Shown here piece after piece: positions 26,565 through 36,752 of a stretch of 64,000 bases of DNA. The notes under the pieces were generated by a model. That model saw only the letters and a program-made list of their open reading frames with translations. It searched no databases and had not been told where the DNA came from. The translations under genes and the position numbers were made by a program. Positions within the stretch are counted from its first letter, which is position 1, and each line of letters opens with the position of its first letter. This DNA is from Proteobacteria bacterium CAG:495 (GTDB taxonomy: Bacteria > Pseudomonadota > Alphaproteobacteria > RF32 > CAG-239), in NCBI GenBank assembly GCA_000432275.1, contig HF995316.1, positions 29,718 through 93,717 of the forward strand, given 5' to 3'.

Positions 26565-26689
26565 TATTTCCTCACATTCAAATTGTCATCCCGATTTTCT
26601 TACGCGGGATATTTTCAAAACTTCTACGTATTATATATAATAATTCGCAAACGAAAAGCACTATTTTCATTCTTAACCGACTAATCTCA

Positions 26690-26788
26690 AAGAGCTTGCT
26701 CCGATAAGATGAAAGCGGCAAACAACGTTTTGAAAGTATGTTCTGCCACGGCTGAGGTGTTGCTTTTTGCCGACGGAGCAAAGCTTTT
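26690..26788. repeat. Long imperfect inverted repeat between gpmI and the PBP gene
   Basis: AGAGCTTGCTCCG followed by CGGCAAACAAC (26691-26726) is mirrored by GTTGCTTTTTGCCG followed by CGGAGCAAAGCT (26759-26785), leaving a loop of about 30 bases. Each strand would fold into a two-part hairpin. There is no T-run, so it is not a simple terminator. It could be a mobile palindromic element or an mRNA stabiliser 3' of the PBP gene. The rest of 26565-26813 is AT-rich with no gene I can support. Confidence 0.55.
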
Positions 26789-26813
26789 CAACAAATGGTT
26801 TTGAACCTTTCTT

Positions 26814-28613
26814 TTATTCGGCAGCTTGAGCGGCCATCATAATTTTTTTCCAGATTTCGGCAGGCAGACCCGAACCGTAAACGCCTTTCATCGGGCTGTC
26901 GTCGTCATTGCCGAGCCATACGGCGCAGATTAAGTCTTCCGTAAAGCCCACAAACCAGGCGTCGCGGTTGTCCTGTGATGTTCCGGTTTTTCCTGCGGCA
27001 AAGAAGGGCAGGGCGGCACGCTTGCCGGTTCCGCCTTTAAGCACCTTGGACAGCATCTGCGTCAATTCTTCCGCATCGCCGCCGTCGATGATTCTCATCT
27101 TGTCGTCTCCGCCACGTTGATAAAGCTGATAACCGTCTTTGCTGTAGATTTCTTTGATAGCATGCGGCCAGGTGGAAAATCCGCCGTTGGCAATGACCGA
27201 ATATGCCGCCGCCATGTCAATGACCTTTACTTCAAACGTTCCCAATGCCAGCGAGGGTGTATTTTGTATCGGGGTGGTTATTCCCATTTTCCGGGCATTC
27301 CGGATGATTTTGTTTCTCGGCAGTTGCTCGGTCAGATTGATGGTTGCCAGATTGAGAGATTTCGCCAGTGCATATTTGAGCGTGACTTCGCCATAGTATT
27401 TTTTATCGGAGTTTTCAGGGCGCCAGCTGCCGATGGAAAGCGGTGCGTCCATTACCTTGTCTTCCGGTTTCCATCCCTGTTGCAGGGCAGTCAGATAAAC
27501 AAAGGGTTTAAATGCCGAACCCGGTTGACGCAGAGCCTGTGTTGCCCGGTTAAACTGGCTCTTGTTGTAGTTTACGCCGCCGACCATGGCTTTTACCGCG
27601 CCGTTTTTATCCAGGACCACAACGGCACCCTGGGTAACGTTACGGTTCTGATTGGCCTCGACCGTTTCTCTTAAAATCCGTGAAGCGGCCTCTTGAATAT
27701 GTTGATCCAATGTTGTCATCACATAAATGTCGCTGTCTCGTTCGCCGATATAATCGTTAACCTCGTTGTAAACCCAGTCGGCAAAATAATTGGCATCTTC
27801 GACTTTGTAGTTTTTTTCTTTACCTAACCTCATCGTCAGGGCTTCGTCTCTTTCCTCAGGGGTAATGGTGCGGTTGCTGACCATATTTTGCAGTACAACT
27901 TTTGCTCTTTCCATGGTTCTTTCTTTGGAGGCAATCGGATTATAGCGCGACGGAGCTTTGAGCATACCGGCAATAATGGCCGCTTCCAAAAGGTTAAGGT
28001 CGCGCGACGATTTTTGAAAATACTTTTGGCTGGCGGCTTCAATGCCGTATGTTCCCGCCCCCAGATAGACCCTGTTAAGGTAAAGGGTCAGAATTTGCTC
28101 TTTGCTGAACTTATGTTCAAGCCAAAATGCCAGCAGCAGTTCCTGGGTCTTGCGCTTGATGCTCTTTTGCGAAGTCAGAAAAAGGTTTTTTGCCACCTGT
28201 TGGGTAATGGTGCTGCCGCCCTGAGCGTATCTGCCGGCAAAGACGTTGGCAATCATTGCCCGGGTAAACGAAATGATGTCAAAGCCGAAATGCCCGTAAA
28301 ACCGCCGGTCTTCGGTGGAAACGATGGCGTCGATGACATACTGCGGCAGTTCTTCCGAACGGATGACTTCTGAATAAACCGTGCCGAAAGTCTGTACTTC
28401 GTTACCGTTTTCGGCAATAATGGTCGTCGAAGGTTGGCGCGTGCGCGAAACCGCTTCGTTGATATCCGGCAGCGTAAAAAAACAATAGATCAGATAAATT
28501 AATAAAGTTATCACCAGCAATCCAAAAAATTTTAGGAGTCGCATCCGATTCTTAAAACGTTGTTTTGACTCTCTTTTTTTAGTTTTTTTTCTTTTTTTCT
28601 GAGCTTTAGCCAC
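26814..28613 (-). CDS. Class A penicillin-binding protein (PBP1A type)
   Basis: This bifunctional peptidoglycan synthase has a glycosyltransferase domain (STEDRRFYGHFGFD, then GGSTITQQVAKNLFL) and a transpeptidase domain with SxxK in GSAFKPF, the SLN motif in SLNLATIN and KTGTS. A Lys/Arg-rich cytoplasmic head precedes a single membrane helix. I chose the GTG at 28613: AAGGA lies eight bases upstream. An in-frame TTG at 28649 would add 12 residues but lacks a ribosome-binding site. At about 599 residues it is shorter than E. coli PBP1A and lacks the large OB insert. Confidence 0.92.
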   Translation of the reverse strand: MAKAQKKRKKTKKRESKQRFKNRMRLLKFFGLLVITLLIYLIYCFFTLPDINEAVSRTRQPSTTIIAENGNEVQTFGTVYSEVIRSEELPQYVIDAIVSTEDRRFYGHFGFDIISFTRAMIANVFAGRYAQGGSTITQQVAKNLFLTSQKSIKRKTQELLLAFWLEHKFSKEQILTLYLNRVYLGAGTYGIEAASQKYFQKSSRDLNLLEAAIIAGMLKAPSRYNPIASKERTMERAKVVLQNMVSNRTITPEERDEALTMRLGKEKNYKVEDANYFADWVYNEVNDYIGERDSDIYVMTTLDQHIQEAASRILRETVEANQNRNVTQGAVVVLDKNGAVKAMVGGVNYNKSQFNRATQALRQPGSAFKPFVYLTALQQGWKPEDKVMDAPLSIGSWRPENSDKKYYGEVTLKYALAKSLNLATINLTEQLPRNKIIRNARKMGITTPIQNTPSLALGTFEVKVIDMAAAYSVIANGGFSTWPHAIKEIYSKDGYQLYQRGGDDKMRIIDGGDAEELTQMLSKVLKGGTGKRAALPFFAAGKTGTSQDNRDAWFVGFTEDLICAVWLGNDDDSPMKGVYGSGLPAEIWKKIMMAAQAAE

Positions 28614-28702
28614 GATTCGCGTCCTTTTCTTCCTTGCCTCGATTCGCAATTTGTTTTAAAAATTAAATTATTCAGTAACATAAATAAGTTAAGGAAGATT
28701 TT

Positions 28703-28903
28703 ATGATCAATGTTTCGGTAACGATCAGTGAGGATTTGAACAGAAAAATCGCAGCCATTGCAGCCAAAAGCGGCAAAACGGTTGATGATTGTATTGCTCT
28801 TGCGCTGCGTGATTACATTGACAATTACGAAGACGTTTATAAAACCGATTTGTGTTCGGTTGACAGTCTTGAGCGCTCTTTCTTTTTATCTATTGGCGAA
28901 TAA
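28703..28903 (+). CDS. Small ribbon-helix-helix-like protein
   Basis: The 66-residue product begins INVSVTISEDLNRKIAAIAAKSGKTVDDCIALALRDYID, the pattern of a ribbon-helix-helix DNA-binding domain: a short strand, then two helices. Such proteins are often antitoxins or repressors. AAGGAAG lies seven bases before the ATG, which supports expression. No toxin gene is next to it: the next gene is polA and the previous one is a PBP on the other strand. The C-terminal 20 residues have no clear fold. Autoregulation is possible but not shown. Confidence 0.7.
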   Translation: MINVSVTISEDLNRKIAAIAAKSGKTVDDCIALALRDYIDNYEDVYKTDLCSVDSLERSFFLSIGE

Positions 28904-28980
28904 GCTTTCATCCGCTATATTTATTTTGCCGCCCGGTCTGCAAGACAGTTGCCGGGTGTCGCTGATTAAGGAAAAATGCC

Positions 28981-31794
28981 ATGTCCCACAAAATCTGCCT
29001 GATAGACGGTTCCGGTTATATCTTTCGCGCTTTTTACGGTTTGCCGCCGTTGACCGCGCCGGATGGTACGCCCGTAAATGCGGTTTATGGCTTTACCAAT
29101 ATGTTTTTAAAACTGACCTCAAAAATCCCCTGTGAATATTGTTTGGTTCTCTTTGACGCCAAACGGCAGAATTTCCGTAACGATATTTTTCCCGACTACA
29201 AAGGCACGCGTAAAGAAATTCCCGAAGATTTGATTCCTCAGTTCTCCATCATCCGCGAAGCGGTAGAAGCGCTGAACCTTCATCACCTGGAAATGGAGGG
29301 ATATGAGGCGGACGACCTGATTGCCACTTATGCCAATATGGCGCTGGCTCAAGGGCTTGAGGTTGTTATTGTTTCCGGCGACAAGGATTTGATGCAGCTT
29401 ATTCGTCCCGGCGTCGAATTCTATGATCCGATGAAAGACAAGTTCTTTTCGCCGGAAGACGTTAAAGAAAAATTCGGCGTTTATCCGGAACAGGTTGTCG
29501 ATGTGCAGGCTTTGGCCGGAGACACCACCGACAACATTCCCGGCATTCCTGGCATTGGTCTGAAAACGGCCGCGCAGCTTGTCAACGACTTTGGGTCGTT
29601 GGAAGGCGTTTTGACCAAAGCCGGGGAGATTAAACAAAACAAGCGTCGCGAAACTATCCTCGCAAATATTGAAAATGCCCGTATATCTCTTCAGCTGGTG
29701 ACGCTGCGCGGCGACGTTCCCGTCGGCCATCGGATTGCCGAATACAAATGCCTGCCTCCCGAAATGGCAAAACTTGACCGCTTCATAGAAACTTACGGTT
29801 TTCGTTCAATCCGGCCAAGGCTTGAGAAATGGGTGCTTGAACGCTGTAATAAGATAGCGTGCCAAGACTCTGAAAACACTGTATTTAAATCTTCGGAAGC
29901 GGAGAGTGAAAACAGTGTATTTAAATCACCTGAGAACGCTGTATTTAAACAGCCGGAAAAAAGTTATGAACTGATTCAGACAGAGGCCAAGCTGAAATAC
30001 TGGGTTGATTTGATTTATAAAAGCCACGTTTGCTCGATAGCTGCGGCTTATAACGGCCCGGATCCGGTCTTTGACAATATTGTCGGTCTTGCTGTCGCCG
30101 TCAATTCCGGAAAGGCCGCATACATTCCTTTTGCGCACGGCGCGGAGCATGATAATATGGATTTGTTTGCAGAAAATCGCAGCGTAAGCCAGTTGTCCGA
30201 AGAAACCCTGAAACGGTATCTGAAACCTTTGCTGTCGGATAAATCCGTTCTCAAAATCGGTCATAACATCAAGACGTCTATGCACTTTATTGCCAAGTTT
30301 TTGGGAACAGGGACCGATTTCTTCCCTCTGGAAGATATTGCCGTCCTTTCTTATGATTTGGACAGTTCCGAGCACGGACATGCCTTGGACGAACTTTGCG
30401 GATTGTTTTTGGATATTACTCCGCAGAAGTTTGAAGAGCTTACCGGCACCGGTAAAAATAAAATACCTTTTGACAAGGTCGGCATTGAACAGGCGATGGA
30501 TTATATGGCTGCCCGGGCCGACTATGCGCTGCGCCTTTACCATATCCTGAAACCGCGTCTGATTGCCGAACAAAAAGTCGGTGTTTACGAAAATTTTGAT
30601 CGGCCGCTGCTAAAGACGCTTTATGCGATGGAAGAACGCGGAGTTATGGTAAACGCTAAAGCTTTGCAGGAGCTCAGCATTTACTTTGACAGCGAAATCC
30701 GCCAAATAGAAGCCCGGATTTTTGAGCTTGCCGGCGAAGAGTTTAATGTCGGCTCGCCCAAGCAGATTGGTGAAATTTTGTTCGACCGGCAGGGACTGAA
30801 GGGCAAAAAAACGCCTACCGGCGCCTGGCAGACCGGCGCTGATGTCCTGGAACAGCTTGCCGAACAGGGAATAGAACTGGCTCAAAAGATTCTTGACTGG
30901 CGCGAATTCAGCAAGCTGAAGTCAACCTATAGTGATGCGCTGTCTGCGTTGCTTGATAAGGATAATCGCATCCATACGACCTATAATCAGTTTGTTGCCA
31001 ATACCGGACGCCTGGCTTCCAATAACCCTAATCTTCAGAATATTCCCATCCGCAGTGAGCAAGGGAAGAAAATACGGGCTTGCTTTATTGCCAGACCGGG
31101 ACACAAGATTATTTCGTCTGACTACTCGCAGGTGGAGCTGCGTTTGCTGGCGTCGGTCGCTGATGTCAAAAATTTGAAAAAAGCTTTTGCCGACGGCATC
31201 GATATTCATTCGGCCACGGCTTCTCATGTGTTCGGCGTTCCGGTTGATAAGGTCGATGCTAACCTGCGTCGTCACGCTAAGGCAATCAACTTTGGAATCG
31301 TTTACGGCATATCCCAATATGGACTGGCCAAAAATATCGGCGTCAGCTCTGATGAAGCGAAAGCTTATATCGACGCCTATTTTGCGCAAATGCCTGAAAT
31401 CAAACAATATATGGAGAAAACAATCGCTTTTGCCCGCAAACACGGTTATGTCTTAACGCCTTTCGGACGTAAATGTTCGGTTTTGGGGATTAATGATAAA
31501 AACAAGCGTCTGGCGGCAAATGCCGAGCGTGCGGCAATCAATGCCCCGATTCAGGGCGGTGCCGCAGATATTATCAAGCTGGCGATGAATAAAGTTGAGT
31601 TTGAACTCGCCAGACAGGGATACAAAACAAAAATGCTTCTTCAGGTTCACGATGAACTTGTTTTTGAAGCACCCGATGATGAGGTTGAAGCTGTCAGCCG
31701 CCTCGTAAAGGAAATTATGGAGAACGTCGTTGATTACGAAGTTCCCTTTACTGCGGAAGTAGGCGTCGGAACCAACTGGGCCGAAGCGCACTAA
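28981..31794 (+). CDS. polA: DNA polymerase I
   Basis: PolA fills gaps and removes RNA primers. Domains: 5'-3' exonuclease (1-290, with YEADDLIAT and SGDKDLMQL), a 3'-5' exonuclease-like domain (about 330-540) and the polymerase domain (about 545-937, SSDYSQVELRLLASV, RRHAKAINFGIVYG, QVHDELVFEAP). All proofreading residues are gone: the positions of E. coli D355, E357, D424 and D501 are A, A, S and R. So it should lack proofreading. Residues 297-330 hold three in-frame copies of a short repeat (N-[TSA]-VFK). The length (937) is otherwise normal. Confidence 0.96.
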   Translation: MSHKICLIDGSGYIFRAFYGLPPLTAPDGTPVNAVYGFTNMFLKLTSKIPCEYCLVLFDAKRQNFRNDIFPDYKGTRKEIPEDLIPQFSIIREAVEALNLHHLEMEGYEADDLIATYANMALAQGLEVVIVSGDKDLMQLIRPGVEFYDPMKDKFFSPEDVKEKFGVYPEQVVDVQALAGDTTDNIPGIPGIGLKTAAQLVNDFGSLEGVLTKAGEIKQNKRRETILANIENARISLQLVTLRGDVPVGHRIAEYKCLPPEMAKLDRFIETYGFRSIRPRLEKWVLERCNKIACQDSENTVFKSSEAESENSVFKSPENAVFKQPEKSYELIQTEAKLKYWVDLIYKSHVCSIAAAYNGPDPVFDNIVGLAVAVNSGKAAYIPFAHGAEHDNMDLFAENRSVSQLSEETLKRYLKPLLSDKSVLKIGHNIKTSMHFIAKFLGTGTDFFPLEDIAVLSYDLDSSEHGHALDELCGLFLDITPQKFEELTGTGKNKIPFDKVGIEQAMDYMAARADYALRLYHILKPRLIAEQKVGVYENFDRPLLKTLYAMEERGVMVNAKALQELSIYFDSEIRQIEARIFELAGEEFNVGSPKQIGEILFDRQGLKGKKTPTGAWQTGADVLEQLAEQGIELAQKILDWREFSKLKSTYSDALSALLDKDNRIHTTYNQFVANTGRLASNNPNLQNIPIRSEQGKKIRACFIARPGHKIISSDYSQVELRLLASVADVKNLKKAFADGIDIHSATASHVFGVPVDKVDANLRRHAKAINFGIVYGISQYGLAKNIGVSSDEAKAYIDAYFAQMPEIKQYMEKTIAFARKHGYVLTPFGRKCSVLGINDKNKRLAANAERAAINAPIQGGAADIIKLAMNKVEFELARQGYKTKMLLQVHDELVFEAPDDEVEAVSRLVKEIMENVVDYEVPFTAEVGVGTNWAEAH
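29872..29949 (+). repeat. Three in-frame copies of an 18-bp repeat inside polA
   Basis: Copies begin at 29872, 29908 and 29932: GAAAACACTGTATTTAAA, GAAAACAGTGTATTTAAA and GAGAACGCTGTATTTAAA. They are 36 and 24 bases apart, so the reading frame is kept and each encodes EN-x-VFK. They sit in the linker between the 5'-nuclease and exonuclease-like domains. Confidence 0.85.
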
Positions 31795-32241
31795 CTCGCG
31801 GAACAAGGTAAAAAAAGATAACATAATTATATGAGGCGGCTACCAATTCTTGGTTATGTTTTCTAACATCCGGAATCCTTCCGGTATTTGTCCGGTTCTT
31901 TGCGGCGACAACTTCCGCAATCCGGACTTTTAACCTCAATATACCAAAATTAATAACAAAGCTTTGTGAACAATCAATCTGCAGTCTTAATTGTTTGTCT
32001 GAATTCTAAAGATATAAAAGTTAAAAAATTATTACTCGAAAAGTGAATCAATCCAGCGATTCGCTGCAAATACAAGCCTGGATTCGTTTTGCCGCGGATA
32101 AAAATTTTTTTTTCGATTCGACGATTTGAGCGGAAATTATTTTTAGAATCCTGAAATCTGACAAAGACTCGTAATTTTAATAAAAAAAATCCCTTGTTCC
32201 TAAAAGGGAAAAGGGATTTTTCTGTGTAAGACTGTTTTTCT
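31795..32241. other. 447-bp gap with GANTC cluster and a possible gene remnant
   Basis: No convincing gene is present. The minus strand of about 31748-31939 is open for 63 codons from a TTG with no ribosome-binding site and its far end runs into polA; its middle (RIAEVVAAKNRTNTGRIPD) looks protein-like and may be a remnant. Around 31870-31925 several CCGG-containing arms could pair. Six GANTC sites lie in 32045-32170 (32045, 32058, 32081, 32115, 32146, 32166). The right end is the terminator of the next gene. Confidence 0.5.
32187..32221 (-). terminator. Terminator of the 98-residue gene
   Basis: AATCCCTT and AAGGGATT pair around a loop. On the minus strand the stem is followed by eight T residues. 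It lies 20 bases past the stop codon of the next feature. Confidence 0.8.
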
Positions 32242-32538
32242 CTAAATTTCTACCATATCTTTTACCGGAGCTGAGTTGCCCTTGTAATTGGCTTCAATTC
32301 CCAGCGAAAGGTTTTTTATTCCGCTTAGCCTTCCTGTCGAGATATCGAATTGCAAATCCACTTCATGCCCGATACGGGTATGGACAAGAACGCCGAAAAG
32401 GTTGCGTTCGTAGCAGCCGTCTATAACGAAATAATTGTTGGTTGTCTGTTTGCCTGTTGATGTAGTCTCAAAAATAACGGAAATAAAAGGCACGTCTTTT
32501 ACCGAGTATCTTTCGATACCTTTAATAATCTGTTTCAT
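32242..32538 (-). CDS. Unrecognised protein, 98 residues
   Basis: I do not recognise this gene. The product is small and soluble, with alternating hydrophobic strands (FISVIFETT, NYFVIDGCY, FGVLVHTRI, EVDLQFDIS), suggesting a beta-sandwich or barrel. It has no signal peptide. It is a single-gene unit with its own terminator, diverging from gyrB. A perfect 12-bp palindrome lies 71 bases upstream and could be an operator. Confidence 0.6.
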   Translation of the reverse strand: MKQIIKGIERYSVKDVPFISVIFETTSTGKQTTNNYFVIDGCYERNLFGVLVHTRIGHEVDLQFDISTGRLSGIKNLSLGIEANYKGNSAPVKDMVEI

Positions 32539-32608
32539 ACTAATTTTTTTTATTTAATTGATTAATAATTTTTGCAAATTAGCATCATTTTAGCTTAATT
32601 CGGCACTG

Positions 32609-32620
32609 TTGTCTAGACAA
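32609..32620. promoter_or_regulatory. Perfect palindrome in the gyrB divergent region
   Basis: TTGTCTAGACAA reads the same on both strands and lies between the 98-residue gene and gyrB. Its symmetry fits an operator for a dimeric regulator, but no regulator is identified. Confidence 0.35.
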
Positions 32621-32709
32621 AATGGTCTAAAAGTTTTCTGCCCTTTTCAAACCGCTGTTTTTAACCCGTTTTTTTATTACCAAAGTATTGGAAAACTTTG
32701 TTTTTTGGC

Positions 32710-32738
32710 TTGGTAAATAATACAAATCGTAGTATATT
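32710..32738 (+). promoter_or_regulatory. Candidate gyrB promoter
   Basis: TTGGTA (32710-32715) and TATATT (32733-32738) are 17 bases apart, about 44 bases before the gyrB start. A small hairpin with CAAAGT/ACTTTG arms followed by six T residues lies just upstream. Confidence 0.5.
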
Positions 32739-32763
32739 TTCCCCAACTGAAATTTGTTACTAA

Positions 32764-35226
<2,463 letters not shown>

Positions 35227-35235
35227 TTCTCAGTT

Positions 35236-35268
35236 AAAAACCCCGAAGTTTCAAGCTTCGGGGTTTTT
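35236..35268 (+). terminator. gyrB terminator
   Basis: The stem AAAAACCCCGAAG/CTTCGGGGTTTTT has a seven-base loop and ends in a T-run, 10 bases past the gyrB stop. Confidence 0.92.
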
Positions 35269-35313
35269 ATGAATTTGTTTCATACCGAAAGTAACGCAAA
35301 ACGTTGTCAAAAG

Positions 35314-36093
35314 CTAGAGCTTGATTGTCGGCGGCAATTGTTGGCGTTTAAATGCCTGTGACTGGTATCTTTTAATAATCCATTCGGTAGTAACTGCATC
35401 ATAACCTTCTGCGGCGATTTCGGCTGCGCTCAGATGACGGTCGAGGTACAACTCCAAAATCTTGTCCAGAACTTTATACGGGGGCAGGGTGTCTTCGTCT
35501 TTCTGATTTGCGGATAATTCCGCGCTGGGAGCCCTGATAATTACCTCCATCGGCAGCACCTGGCCCTGTTCGTTACGCCATTTCGCCAGCTCAAAAATCT
35601 GGCTTTTGTAAAGCTCTCCGATTGGAGCCAATCCCCCGCAGGTATCGCCGTAAAGCGTACAATATCCCATGGCAATTTCGGATTTGTTGCCGCAGGCCAG
35701 AAGCAAATAGCCGTCCTGGTTTGATTCTGCCATTAAGATTAATCCGCGTATCCGGGCTTGTAGATTTTCCCGCACAATATTTTTCAACGGTGCGTCCATA
35801 ATCAGTTCCAGAGACTTCTCCATATTGTCGACGTCAGGCTGGATATTTATTTCCTTAAAGTTTAACTTGTTCATGGAGGCTATTTTGCGGGCAATCTGCA
35901 AACTCAGGCTTGAAGTGTTTTTCGTATACATCATCAGGGCGTGTACATGTTCGGCTCCCAGGGCATCCATGGCCGCAATCGCCGTAACGGCGGAATCCAG
36001 TCCGCCGGAAAGGCCCAAAACCACGTCTTCAAAACCGTTGTTGCGGCAGTATTGACGAATTCCGTTTGTCAGATTCTTCCAAATTTCCTGCAT
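35314..36093 (-). CDS. nadE: Ammonia-dependent NAD synthetase
   Basis: NadE amidates nicotinate adenine dinucleotide to NAD. The 259-residue protein has only the synthetase domain, without the glutaminase half, so it should use free ammonia. Motifs: the ATP-pyrophosphatase loop SGGLDSAV near residue 30, then ARIRGLILMAESNQDGYLLLACGNKSE and the NAD-synthetase block YGDTCGGLAPIGELYK. Its start overlaps the stop of the adenylyltransferase gene by one base, so the two last steps of NAD synthesis are co-expressed. Confidence 0.94.
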   Translation of the reverse strand: MQEIWKNLTNGIRQYCRNNGFEDVVLGLSGGLDSAVTAIAAMDALGAEHVHALMMYTKNTSSLSLQIARKIASMNKLNFKEINIQPDVDNMEKSLELIMDAPLKNIVRENLQARIRGLILMAESNQDGYLLLACGNKSEIAMGYCTLYGDTCGGLAPIGELYKSQIFELAKWRNEQGQVLPMEVIIRAPSAELSANQKDEDTLPPYKVLDKILELYLDRHLSAAEIAAEGYDAVTTEWIIKRYQSQAFKRQQLPPTIKL

Positions 36094-36626
36094 CAGAGTT
36101 CTCCTTTTTTGGGGCTTAAATATTCTTCGATAAAATGATAGTTAAGCGGATGAACGAAATTTTTCCAACGCCGGTCGCCGATAGTCATCATATCGCGCAC
36201 CATGCTTCCTGAAACGTAAGGAAAGTCTGGATTGGTCCGGTCAATACACTCGATATGCTCAAAACAAGGGGTAAACCATTGAGCGTCATAAGGGCTCCCT
36301 GCGTAATAAACGTCCGGCGTTCCCCATTCCGGCATATTTTCGCGCATAAAATCGAGGACGAAGTCAGCCCATTGCGTCGGATTGTTGATGTCAAACAGAC
36401 CCATAACCTTAAGTCTTGCCGTTTCATTTTGAAAAATATTTAAAATCATTTGCTTGCGGGTAAGATAGGTAAAGGGGTTTCTGGCGGTTCCTTGTTCTTG
36501 AATAGAACCCAGAATGACCGTAACCCGGGCGCATTTTTCAAGCATGTCGCGCAATACCCGTTCGTGTCCGATATGCAGCGGCTGCGCCCGCATAACCACT
36601 AGTCCGTGTTGATATTGATAAGACAT
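36093..36626 (-). CDS. NadM-like nicotinamide/nicotinate mononucleotide adenylyltransferase
   Basis: This is a 177-residue nucleotidyltransferase of the HxGH family. The nucleotide-binding motif is MRAQPLHIGHERVL near the N-terminus and the second motif SGSMVRDM (ISTxxR type) is near residue 145. It resembles NadM-type NMN adenylyltransferases rather than NadD. Location directly before nadE, with a one-base overlap, supports a role in making the dinucleotide that NadE uses. Whether NMN or NaMN is preferred cannot be judged from sequence. Confidence 0.83.
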   Translation of the reverse strand: MSYQYQHGLVVMRAQPLHIGHERVLRDMLEKCARVTVILGSIQEQGTARNPFTYLTRKQMILNIFQNETARLKVMGLFDINNPTQWADFVLDFMRENMPEWGTPDVYYAGSPYDAQWFTPCFEHIECIDRTNPDFPYVSGSMVRDMMTIGDRRWKNFVHPLNYHFIEEYLSPKKGEL

Positions 36627-36693
36627 CGGCGCCTTCCTTTCAAATTACCAAAATTATGACCGTAAACTTGGAAAAAAGCAAATACAATTTATA

Positions 36694-36721
36694 TTGACTC
36701 TGCCTGCTTATGAATTAAACT
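36694..36721 (+). promoter_or_regulatory. Candidate porin promoter
   Basis: TTGACT (36694-36699) and TAAACT (36716-36721) are 16 bases apart and 31 bases before the porin start. Confidence 0.4.
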
Positions 36722-36752
36722 TAAACCTCAACCAACTAAAGGCCTTTGTCTT

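Noticed and set aside
28758..29135. A 125-codon plus-strand frame overlapping the RHH gene and the start of polA
   Set aside because: It is in a different frame from two well-supported genes and its product is low-complexity hydrophobic/basic, typical of a shadow.
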